NCBI GenBank assembly: GCA_027919835.1
Contig: JANVFP010000046.1
Location: 62,001 to 126,000, forward strand
Length of the DNA: 64,000 bases
Reading direction: 5' to 3'
From: Lentinula raphanica
Lineage: Eukaryota > Basidiomycota > Agaricomycetes > Agaricales > Omphalotaceae
The translations under genes and the position numbers were made by a program. The notes under the pieces are model-generated. The model did no database searches. It was not told the DNA's origin and was given only the letters and a program-made list of their open reading frames with translations. Of the stretch, positions 55,494 through 64,000 are shown one piece after another (position 1 is the first letter of the stretch; every line of letters begins with the position of its first letter).

Positions 55494-57766
55494 CGGAGGG
55501 AAGTGAAAAGTTGACCTTCCGCACTTCCTATCCAGCTTTAGGAAGGTCATTTGAGGCGTTAATGGGAAACGATGAGTACTCCAATTTTGATTCACTTTTT
55601 GATATTCTTCCTCCTCCGAGTTTCGATTCGATGATCAGTTCATATATCTCTCTCAAGGGTATTCACCCGAATTCTATTTTATCTTCACCATGGACTGATC
55701 ACATTTTGCAAGAAGAGTTGACCTTTTATAGCTTTGCTTCGAAACAACCTCTAGGCGTGGGTGGTCTTCCCAAGAGGAAGTACAAACCAGTCGAGAGGAA
55801 GGTTCGACCTGTTCCAACATATATGCCTGACCCCAGAGCACAAGAGTTTCGGCCTATTCCTCCGCCATTACCTACTGACCTACCCTTTCATCCAGTTGAT
55901 TATCGCACGCTGAAATTTGGAGATCGAGTTACTTTGGAGCGGTTAGAGATGATGTTGAAGACAATCGAGAAGGGAAGTTTGAGTGAAGATGAAGTCAATC
56001 TTATCGCATACGTTGTTGTCCAACGTGAGTCGGCCTTTGCTTTCAATTATGCTGAGAAGGGTTTCTTTTCCAGAGACTATTTCCCGGACTACGAAATTCC
56101 GACTATCGAACATATCCCGTGGCAATCCAAGCCAATACCAATTCCGAAAGCACTATTCAAAGATGTTATCGATATCGTTCGTGATAATGAACGAGCGGGT
56201 CGATTCGAGCCCACTACCTCCAGTTACAGATCCTCAATGTTTGCCGTAGCCAAGAAGCCTGGATCAGTGCCACCAGTTCGACTTGTTTTGGATATGCAAC
56301 AGCTGAATTCGGTGACCATTCGGGACTCATCCTTACCTCCGAATATTGGAGAATTTGCTGAGTCGTTTCTTGGTCATGCTATCTATGGTCTCTTTGATTT
56401 ATTTTCAGGTTTTGACGCTCGATGGGTTGGTCACCGGTCTAGAGCGTTACAAGCTTTTCATTCACCAGATGGACCGAAACAGCAAACTACGTTGGTTCAA
56501 GGTTATACCAACAGTGTTCAAGAATTCCAAAGGTGCACCAAACATGTTATCTCCCGTATCTCACCCCATCTTGCAGACAATTTCATCGATGATTGTGGGT
56601 TGAAAGGGCCGGAATCTCGTTACAATGATGAGGCTATAGAAGAGAATCCAAGAATCCGAAGGTTCGTGTTCGAATATGCTCAGAGATTGGATGAGTTTCT
56701 CGGAACTCTGATCATGGGTGGTATCACGGCATCGGGTAAGAAAGCCATACTCGCGGTATTCGAATTACGAATAGTGAAGATCTTGGATTGGCCTTTACCT
56801 ATTGACGTTTCAGATGTTCGAGGGTTTCTAGGAACGGCAGGAGGAGGACGAAAGTGGATCAAAGGATTTGCTCTGATAGCTAAGCCGCTAACTTCTTTAC
56901 TCCGAATGACTGATATTCCTTTTGAAATGTCTACAGAGGCAATCGAGGCTTTTGAATTACTCAAATATCGAATTTCCAGAGCACCAGTACTCATCAAGAT
57001 CGATTACGAGAAGGCCAAAATGATAGAACCAAAGCCTCGCATTTCAGACGAAGGACTCATCATCGTGGGAGTCGACTCAGCGTGGTCTGGAGCTGGGTGG
57101 TCCCTGAGGCAAATAAGGGACTCTCAGAAGCGGATTGCGTTATATGGGTCGTGTACATTCAACGAGCGAGAGCAAAACTATGGTCAGCCCAAAACCGAAG
57201 TATACGGAATTTTTCGAGCTCTCAAAGATCTTCGACATCATGTTTGGGGAGTATTGTTTCGTCTGGATCACGATGCTCAATCCGTTGCTGAAATGATTCG
57301 TTCCGTTACAGACGTTCCTAACGCGCCTATTCTTCGATGGGTTTCTTACATTCGACTCTTTGATTTTGAAACCTATCATGTACCAGCTACAGCTCACAAA
57401 GTTGAAGATGGATTATTGCGACGAAAATCATCACCCAATGATCAGCCTTATGACGATTACAGTGCGGATGAGTTCTTGGATGCATATAATGACCGACATT
57501 CAGCTAAGTTTTTGTTTGATCAATTGTATCTGCATTACTCGAATCCATTTGTACAGTCATGGGGCTCAACGGTGCCTCTATATGAAACCTCAATCTTATC
57601 TTCAGGGTTACCGGACTACGATAAATGTGTTCAATCTGCTCAAGTGGACCCATCTAGTACGAACTCGTACTTTTCTGCATCGACAAGTCGAAACACTGAT
57701 GTTTTCCGAATATTCACTAGGAGACGAGATCGTGACACTGGAATTCACACATTATATAGGTATTGA
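55490..57766 (+). CDS. pol: reverse transcriptase and RNase H
   Basis: The frame lies -1 relative to gag and overlaps its stop, so it would be made by frameshifting. RT motifs: RFEPTTSSYRSSMFAVAKK, VRLVLDMQQLNSVT, LFDLFSGFDA, and the catalytic NFIDDCGLKGPE (residues 365-368). The connection segment has VRGFLGTAGGGRKWIKGFA. RNase H follows with VGVDSAWSGAG, KTEVYG, a DHDAQS block and HKVEDGLLRR, so the four acidic positions appear present. The frame ends at 57766 in nonsense-like sequence (RRRDRDTGIHTLYRY), while the next frame already reads conserved text, so a shift separates RNase H from integrase. It makes cDNA from the element's RNA. Confidence 0.85.
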   Translation: MTEGSEKLTFRTSYPALGRSFEALMGNDEYSNFDSLFDILPPPSFDSMISSYISLKGIHPNSILSSPWTDHILQEELTFYSFASKQPLGVGGLPKRKYKPVERKVRPVPTYMPDPRAQEFRPIPPPLPTDLPFHPVDYRTLKFGDRVTLERLEMMLKTIEKGSLSEDEVNLIAYVVVQRESAFAFNYAEKGFFSRDYFPDYEIPTIEHIPWQSKPIPIPKALFKDVIDIVRDNERAGRFEPTTSSYRSSMFAVAKKPGSVPPVRLVLDMQQLNSVTIRDSSLPPNIGEFAESFLGHAIYGLFDLFSGFDARWVGHRSRALQAFHSPDGPKQQTTLVQGYTNSVQEFQRCTKHVISRISPHLADNFIDDCGLKGPESRYNDEAIEENPRIRRFVFEYAQRLDEFLGTLIMGGITASGKKAILAVFELRIVKILDWPLPIDVSDVRGFLGTAGGGRKWIKGFALIAKPLTSLLRMTDIPFEMSTEAIEAFELLKYRISRAPVLIKIDYEKAKMIEPKPRISDEGLIIVGVDSAWSGAGWSLRQIRDSQKRIALYGSCTFNEREQNYGQPKTEVYGIFRALKDLRHHVWGVLFRLDHDAQSVAEMIRSVTDVPNAPILRWVSYIRLFDFETYHVPATAHKVEDGLLRRKSSPNDQPYDDYSADEFLDAYNDRHSAKFLFDQLYLHYSNPFVQSWGSTVPLYETSILSSGLPDYDKCVQSAQVDPSSTNSYFSASTSRNTDVFRIFTRRRDRDTGIHTLYRY

Positions 57767-58504
57767 ACATAAAGTTCCTTTGGAGTTTGATGCCTCTTCG
57801 TTTGCAGGACACAAGCAAGGCACGCGAGATCAAGACGATGGGGAATTCTGGATGGAACTACTGGAGTTTTTCTTGACTTCTCGTTATCCCTCTCGTTTGA
57901 CTACTGATAAGGAAAAGAAGCATTTCCTCAAGCGTTCTCGTCGTTTTTTCTTGCACGATAACAGATTATGGATGGCGCCGAAGACGAATTCAGGCAGAGT
58001 ACCGAGGTTAGTCATTGAATCAACATCTAAGCGTAACGACTTGATGGCTACAGCTCATAACGAGTGTGGTCATCGAGGAGGAGATGCTACTTATCGTCAT
58101 CTACTAGATCGGTTCTATTGGCCCAATATGTACGAAGATGTTTCTTACTTTGTCCGATCATGCATCGAATGTCAGAAATCCATCAAGTCCAATCCGATTC
58201 TGCCATATGAACCATCGTGGCAAGCTCCGCTACTTCGACACTTCAATCTCAACAGTATCAAGATGCCTACAGGAGTAGGAGGTGTAGACTACATCATTCA
58301 AGCGACAGAGCCAACGATTCTTTGGACAGAAGCACGGGCTATGAATGGAAGTACATCTTCAGCCGTGGCCAAATTCATCTACGAGGATATCATATGTCGA
58401 TTTGCGTGCGTTCCCATGTTTACTTTCAATGGTGGTCCAGAGTTCCAGAAAGAGGTTACTAATCTGCTCGAGACACAATATCGCTGTATAGTGATCTTTT
58501 TGAC
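57640..58504 (+). pseudogene. integrase, N-terminal part (split by insertion)
   Basis: In a frame +1 relative to pol, this part begins usefully around WTHLVRTRTFLHRQ. It carries the HHCC zinc domain (HNECGHRGGDATYRHLLDRF, then SCIECQ) and the first two positions of the catalytic core. The expected Asp residues are both Asn: LNSIKMP with AAC at 58251-58253, and FTFNGGPEF with AAT at 58428-58430. The gene is cut at 58504 by the foldback insert. The remainder resumes at 61549. Joining cDNA into chromosomes would therefore be impossible for this copy, even without the insert, unless an active copy helps. Confidence 0.8.
58497..58504 (+). repeat. 8-bp target-site duplication, left copy
   Basis: TTTTTGAC, repeated exactly at 61549-61556. 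An 8-bp duplication is typical of hAT-like and several related DNA transposons. Confidence 0.85.
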
Positions 58505-59889
58505 ACAGGATACAGTAAAGCTTTTGTAAAAAATACTGATAAGTTATCGGGTACCTATTGCAAATAGTTGTGATAACCCGGAGGGGGTCCCGGAAATGGC
58601 CCCGGGGGGTGGTCATGCTTGTCACCACCTGTCACATATGGCTTATATTTACTGTTTTGGGTAATTAATAATCATCCAGATATTAAATAAGCAGTACATT
58701 TTCAAAAAAACTCGAAAATTCATAAAAATTCATAAAAAACCTAAAATGGCCTGATTAGGTCAGATCAGGATATGTAAGCAAATGACCTCATATGATCAAA
58801 AATGATGTAGGGCCAATGTAGGTACTAAAAATAGCCCAAAAAATCACTAAAAATGCAAAAAAAATATTTAGGGATGGTATAGAGCCTATTGTAGGCCCAG
58901 GCACATCAAAATTACCAAAAAAAGAAAAAATTGATGATGATCTCATCTTGTAGCAAAAAATCTGAAAAAAATCCTAAAAATAGTCAAAAAATTCAGGGGT
59001 GCCTTGTTGGCCCTGAAAATGCAAAATAAAAAAAAAATACGCGATAAGTGTAAAAATTTTCATCACCCCAAATCATTCCAAATCCACTATACAGTCAGTA
59101 TATATGATGTATATGCTATATTTAGCATCCTAGTATCTTTATTGGGCTAAAAATAGAACTTGATCTCATCTGATAGCAAAAAATCATAAAAAATACTCAA
59201 AAAATTCAGGGGTGCCTCATTGGCCCTGAAAATGCAAAATAAAAAAAATTACACAACACAATTGAAAAACAACATCGCTCCAAATCATACCACATCCACT
59301 ACACAGTCAGTATATATCATGTATATGCCATTTATAGCACCCCTAGTACCCTCAATCACTTATATCACTCAAGAATCATACCAAACTGAATAATTTGGGG
59401 AGTAAATATATTATACATAATATTTTTAGTACACCTAGTACCCTTGATAACTTGGAACAATTTATATTACTCAATATGTTCAGTACACTTAGCACATATC
59501 ACACCTAACACACTAAAACTCATAACAGTACTTATATGTATTATACTTAATACAGTTGACAATGAAAATACTGAAAACAGTGTTATCAGTCACTATACTT
59601 AACACACTTAACAGTCAAAAAGTCGGAACAATTGTTATACTATAACACACTCATAACAACAAGTTTTGGGCGCTTATGGGCGCTTATTTGGTGTTTTTGA
59701 GTCGAAATTCATTAATAGCACACTCAATAGTTTTTGTGTGGGCTCTATATTGTGTGAGGATGTTGTTTATATCATATTCTTCTAGATACAATTCAGAGAA
59801 CTCGAAAATTCATCCTGTGGGGCTAGCTATATTGTGATCTTTTGAAATATAACAGTGTTTTATGTAAATGTTAATGCATATACCCATGT
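58505..59889 (+). repeat. left arm of the foldback element
   Basis: Matches the reverse complement of 60164-61548 with only scattered substitutions and no net length change. Confidence 0.9.
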
Positions 59890-60163
59890 TGTGAAGTCAA
59901 ACTGCTACTGGGTCATGAGAAGAGTCATCCTACAACCTATTTTCTGCAAATTCTATGTGATACAGCCAAGAGATCTGTAATGGGGGTCATTGAATATGAC
60001 ATGTATTGTTACATGTAAGTGTAGACATCTATAGTGTGCATGAAACATGTACATGTATATCACAGAGTCCAATAGTCATAGTGAGTATCTGAACCATGTC
60101 CAGACACTTCCAGTAGACTGTAAGAGTGATTCCCTCATGAACCACCATCAGTATACTTGCATT
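59890..60163. other. unique centre of the foldback element
   Basis: 274 bp not shared between arms; no coding content. It would form the loop of the hairpin. Confidence 0.8.
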
Positions 60164-61548
60164 ACATGGACATATGCATTGACATTTACATAAAACACTG
60201 TTATATTTCAAAAGATCACAATATAGCTAGCCCCACAGGATGAATTTTCGAGTTCTCTGAATTGTATCTAGAAGAATATGATATAAACAACATCCTCACA
60301 CAATATAGAGCCCACACAAAAACTATTGAGTGTGCTATTAATGAATTTTGACTCAAAAACACCAAATAAGCGCCCATAAGCGCCCAAAACTTGTTGTTAT
60401 GAGTGTGTTATAGTATAACAATTGTTCCGACTTTTTGACTGTTAAGTGTGTTAAGTATAGTGACTGATAACACTGTTTTCAGTATTTTCATTGTCAACTG
60501 TATTAAGTATAATACATATAAGTACTGTTATGAGTTTTAGTGTGTTAGGTGTGATATGTGCTAAGTGTACTGAACATATTGAGTAATATAAATTGTTCCA
60601 AGTTATCAAGGGTACTAGGTGTACTAAAAATATTATGTATAATATATTTACTCCCCAAATTATTCAGTTTGGTATGATTCTTGAGTGATATAAGTGATTG
60701 AGGGTACTAGGGGTGCTATAAATGGCATATACATGATATATACTGACTGTGTAGTGGATGTGGTATGATTTGGAGCGATGTTGTTTTTCAATTGTGTTGT
60801 GTAATTTTTTTTATTTTGCATTTTCAGGGCCAATGAGGCACCCCTGAATTTTTGAGTATTTTTTATGATTTTTTGCTATCAGATGAGATCAAGTTCTATT
60901 TTTAGCCCAATAAAGATACTAGGATGCTAAATATAGCATATACATCATATATACTGACTGTATAGTGGATTTGGAATGATTTGGGGTGATGAAAATTTTT
61001 ACACTTATCGCGTATTTTTTTTTTATTTTGCATTTTCAGGGCCAACAAGGCACCCCTGAATTTTTTGACTATTTTTAGGATTTTTTTCAGATTTTTTGCT
61101 ACAAGATGAGATCATCATCAATTTTTTCCTTTTTTGGTAATTTTGATGTGCCTGGGCCTACAATAGGCTCTATACCATCCCTAAATATTTTTTTTGCATT
61201 TTTAGTGATTTTTTGGGCTATTTTTAGTACCTACATTGGCCCTACATCATTTTTGATCATATGAGGTCATTTGCTTACATATCCTGATCTGACCTAATCA
61301 GGCCATTTTAGGTTTTTTATGAATTTTTATGAATTTTCGAGTTTTTTTGAAAATGTACTGCTTATTTAATATCTGGATGATTATTAATTACCCAAAACAG
61401 TAAATATAAGCCATATGTGACAGGTGGTGACAAGCATGACCACCCCCCGGGGCCATTTCCAGGACCCCCTCCGGGTTATCACAACTATTTGCAATAGGTA
61501 CCCGATAACTTATCGGTACTTTTTACAAAAGTTTTACAGTATCAGCTG
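60164..61548 (-). repeat. right arm of the foldback element
   Basis: Inverse copy of 58505-59889. Confidence 0.9.
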
Positions 61549-62289
61549 TTTTTGACTCCTTACCATCCACAGGGAAACGCGCCAGTCGAGCGTGCTCACC
61601 AACCACTAGTAGACGCCTTATTCAAATGTACAGGTGATGCAAAGGGAACATGGCCTCGTTTCCTACACGCGGTTTTGTTCTCGATGCGTGTAACTGTCTC
61701 TAGAGCCACTGGTTACTCGCCTTATTATCTGCTATACGGTACGCATCCTGTTTTCTCATTTGATGTTACGGAAATTACTTGGCAGACTTTGGATTGGCAT
61801 ACGGTTCGTACGCACGAGGAACTTATTGCGATGAGAGCCCTTCAGCTAGCTCGACGAGACCCAAAGCTCAAAGAAGCAAATGTGAAGATTCAAGAATCAC
61901 GAAAACGTGCAATCGACGACATGGCTAAACGACACGGGTTCCAATGGGATTTCAAAGACTACGAAGAAGGAATGTACGTATGGTTACGCGAATCAGCTAT
62001 TGACGAAATCAAGGGTGGTAAAGGATTATGGACGTATTCGGGTCCCTACATCATACACGAGAAACGGGATCACGATTTGTTCGTTCTCAAAGAGCTAAGT
62101 GGTGCAATTCTACCTGGTCATGTTAATATACGTTGTCTACGATTGTTCTTCTACAGGCCTACACATCAAACGCTCCGAGCCAAGATTCCTCAGCCTCGTC
62201 AAACGATACACTCTATCTTGTTCGATCAACCACATACACGATTAGATCGCGCCTTGGAGAGGTCCAAGGAGTATTTCCGATCGGACTGA
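61549..62289 (+). pseudogene. integrase, C-terminal part
   Basis: The frame resumes in the second TSD copy with TPYHPQGNAPVERAHQPLVD, which holds the third catalytic residue (Glu). It continues through the typical ATGYSPYYLLYGTHPVF block to a C-terminal DNA-binding region with YVWLRES and GPYIIHEKRDHDLFVLKEL, ending at TGA 62287-62289. No chromodomain is visible at the end. It is the continuation of the fragment ending at 58504. Confidence 0.85.
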
Positions 62290-62370
62290 AGCTAAGTTTT
62301 TTTTCTTATCTATCCTCCTATTCGTGTACTATATAATATCTCTATCTCTTTCTCGAATATTGTATCTCTC

Positions 62371-62517
62371 ATGTCTTCTTCTTACATTCCTCCTGGATTC
62401 ACTCGCACTGAATATCGTTTAGGACGCCCTCTGCGCAGGAGTAATGAGCCGGATACTTTGGGTTTCCATCCGTGGTCCGAATTCGACATCGAAGAAGTCA
62501 CCGACAGTCCATTCTGA
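62371..62517 (+). CDS. small open frame in the retrotransposon
   Basis: A 48-codon frame from ATG 62371 (MSSSYIPPGFTRTEYRLGRP at its start, ending in TGA at 62515-62517) lies between integrase and the next frame. It could be an exon of the following ORF or spurious. There is no recognisable motif. Confidence 0.35.
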   Translation: MSSSYIPPGFTRTEYRLGRPLRRSNEPDTLGFHPWSEFDIEEVTDSPF

Positions 62518-62538
62518 GTCTTCCGTACCGTGTCTAAT

Positions 62539-63288
62539 ATGGAGCTCGTGGATTACTCTGGTGGAGTGACGTTCTATCCTGCCGAAATGTCGATGCGTTA
62601 CAAGTATAGGAATCCGCACACTGGAGATGTCAAAATCCTCTATGTCAGGGATCCTCAACTTCGATGGACAGAAATCATAGCTGGGGTACGATCGGGTGTC
62701 GTTCCTGCGCGGTATGTTAGAGACGTGGATGAGAATGGAGTTTTCCATGGACCAATGAATGATAAGTGGTTTCGTCAGATGTGTTCTCAGTTCACTGTGT
62801 CTGCTGATCACAAATTGATGTGCCGGGGTTACGAAGTTTGTAGGGACCACGAAGATTTCGAATGGAAAGTGGAGTTCCTCCTACCGACAATCTTAGGAGA
62901 CGGGTATCTCGCATTCCATAATCCAGAAAGCCTCGTTCAATTGGTTCGTTCGCGCTTCAAGATTTGGCACTTGGATTCATTCAAACGTGCGTTGGATTGT
63001 TTGACCGACTTCAATTCTCCTCCTCGTCCTTTTCGTTCGCTCTCATTCACTACCAATCGTGCCCCGATTTCGCGTTCTTCTACTCCTCCTCCTCCTTATA
63101 CGAATGTGCCTTTGAATAGAGTCTCGCTATTGAATGATGCGGGTCGTACTTTTCTTCTTCCAACTTCTGCAGATATAGTTCCCTTCATTCCTTCTCCTTC
63201 GTCGTTGATTCACAACTTCCTCAATTCTTCTGTCTTGAATACTTCTTCCTTGGAGGATGTTTCGATGGATTCCGAGGACGGAATCTAA
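62539..63288 (+). CDS. extra ORF in the env position of the Ty3/gypsy element
   Basis: From ATG 62539 about 249 codons are open to TAA 63286-63288, just before the 3' LTR. The N-terminal 160 residues look folded (MELVDYSGGVTFYPAEMSMR, YLAFHNPESLVQLVRSRFKI), while the rest is Ser/Pro-rich. There is no signal peptide or membrane segment, so it is not an envelope protein. No family was recognised. Because it belongs to a young element with otherwise preserved gag and RT, the frame is probably functional in active relatives. Confidence 0.6.
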   Translation: MELVDYSGGVTFYPAEMSMRYKYRNPHTGDVKILYVRDPQLRWTEIIAGVRSGVVPARYVRDVDENGVFHGPMNDKWFRQMCSQFTVSADHKLMCRGYEVCRDHEDFEWKVEFLLPTILGDGYLAFHNPESLVQLVRSRFKIWHLDSFKRALDCLTDFNSPPRPFRSLSFTTNRAPISRSSTPPPPYTNVPLNRVSLLNDAGRTFLLPTSADIVPFIPSPSSLIHNFLNSSVLNTSSLEDVSMDSEDGI

Positions 63289-63300
63289 AGAGACCCCCTC

Positions 63301-64000
63301 TGTGGTAGTGGTGTCTGCCTCGCTGGTAGACACTACTCCTTATGATAGATTTATGAATATTATACTTATATTTCTCTTCTTTGGACTTTCTCTAAGTGTA
63401 CTTATAGCCGTACCATATGTTCCTTCCATCCTTACTTTGAATTTTCGAAATTGTTCGTCACCTATTGTTGCGGGATGTATATTGTGGGCTGAGTACTACC
63501 GTGGGAATTCGCCACGTCTTTTCCTTACTCTACCATCTCTTCGCAATTCTCCTTTCTTCATACATCCTCTTTGCTGCTTATCATCCTCCAACACAATTCC
63601 GGGACATCTTCGACATCTCAAGACTCATAATCCGGCCTCACTTTGGAGTAGGAATGGTTAGGGCAGTCAGATGGGTTGGATATAGACGAGGAACTTCAAA
63701 TTTCGCTCTTACATTTTCCGATTCGGCCTTTCATTTCAATTTTGCTTATCTCTCCACCAATCCCTTCGTCGAACTGCGTCTAGGCCATCGAACTTCCATC
63801 GGAGCGTACCTTTGCATGGGCGACGAGCCTGACCAACTCGTTCGTCTTCGCTGATGGGGGCAGCGAAGTTAACCTGCACTGTTTACTCGTCTTGTACGTG
63901 ACCTGTGGGGCTCTTGATGCGCTGAAACAAAGGAAGACATTCATTTCAACTTCACCAATCGAAATTCATTTCTTTGTACTATCTTTTCTTATCGTGATGT
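63301..64000 (+). repeat. 3' LTR, cut by the window end
   Basis: Identical to 51886-52585. The bases just upstream (AAAGAGACCCCCTC) give only a weak polypurine tract. Confidence 0.9.

Larger units (their letters stand above)
58505..61548. mobile_element. giant palindromic (foldback) DNA element inside the integrase gene
   Basis: The 3,044-bp insert consists of a left arm (58505-59889, 1,385 bp), a 274-bp unique centre and a right arm (60164-61548, 1,385 bp) that is a near-perfect inverse of the left. Terminal bases are slightly diverged (left ACAGGATACAGTAAAG, right on the minus strand CAGCTGATACTGTAAA). The 8-bp TSD brackets it exactly. The arms are A/T-rich with long A and T runs and contain no credible gene, so it is non-autonomous. 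Removing it with one TSD copy restores one continuous integrase frame. Confidence 0.92.
51886..64000 (+). mobile_element. Ty3/gypsy LTR retrotransposon, recently inserted, carrying a foldback insert
   Basis: The direct repeats starting TGTGGTAGTGG at 51886 and 63301 are identical for the 700 bp visible before the window ends. Between them lie gag-protease, RT-RNase H, integrase and two further frames in plus orientation. The order protease-RT-RNase H-integrase is that of Ty3/gypsy. Without the 3,044-bp foldback insert the unit from LTR start to LTR start is about 8.4 kb. Its target duplication cannot be checked because the right end lies outside the window. Confidence 0.9.

Noticed and set aside
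58511..61542. TA target-site duplication for the foldback element (mariner-like)
   Set aside because: TA does flank an inner part of the TIR, but that cut leaves the integrase out of frame. The 8-bp TTTTTGAC duplication restores the frame exactly.

Overview
The window looks like a gene-poor, transposon-rich piece of an Agaricomycete (mushroom-forming basidiomycete) genome. The reasons are genes with many 50-70 nt GT..AG introns, a pcc1/Prf1-type HMG-box regulator, an intron-split histone H4, a wax-synthase-like MBOAT acyltransferase, a 2,4-dienoyl-CoA-reductase-type SDR, and a typical basidiomycete set of mobile elements (Ty3/gypsy, Copia, DIRS-like, hAT and Mutator-like). Gene models were spliced by eye from reading frame and splice-site consensus. 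No tRNA, rRNA or CRISPR array was found.

Layout. 1-7 kb: one intact HMG-box gene (2464-4206) in otherwise featureless DNA. 7.0-16.3 kb: a 9.26 kb element bounded by Mutator-type terminal inverted repeats (TIRs) and an exact 9-bp target-site duplication (TSD). It carries no recognisable transposase of its own and is filled with relics (Copia, hAT, a 5.9 kb LTR pair, a truncated DIRS-like gag/RT). 17.7-18.7 kb: a four-exon secreted-protein gene. 19.3-27.05 kb: a second, complete Mutator-like element with 51-bp TIRs, a 9-bp TSD and one large multi-exon gene joining a GCM-type zinc cluster, transposase, cysteine-peptidase-like and PHD-finger segments, broken by one stop codon and one frameshift. 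28-29.7 kb: two members of an unknown paralogous family; a third, broken one lies at 40.7-41.2 kb. 30.4-32.1 kb: three short non-autonomous elements back to back.

34.6-51.2 kb is the gene-bearing part: a coiled-coil protein, a tandem pair of tautomerase genes (one frameshifted), an alpha/beta hydrolase, an SDR, an eight-exon secreted protein, histone H4 and the MBOAT protein. The tautomerase pair, the hydrolase and the SDR are small metabolic enzymes within about 7 kb, but nothing shows that they form one pathway.

51.9-64 kb (running off the window) is a Ty3/gypsy retrotransposon whose two LTRs are identical over the 700 bp visible. It has gag-protease, a -1 shifted pol, an integrase and an unexplained extra ORF in the env position. 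Its integrase gene is split by a 3,044-bp near-perfect palindromic (foldback) element flanked by an 8-bp TSD; without the insert and one TSD copy the integrase frame is continuous. Both catalytic Asp codons of the integrase have become Asn through G-to-A changes at CpG. A nonsense codon in the 19-27 kb transposase can be explained by the same kind of change, which suggests methylation- or RIP-like damage to repeats.
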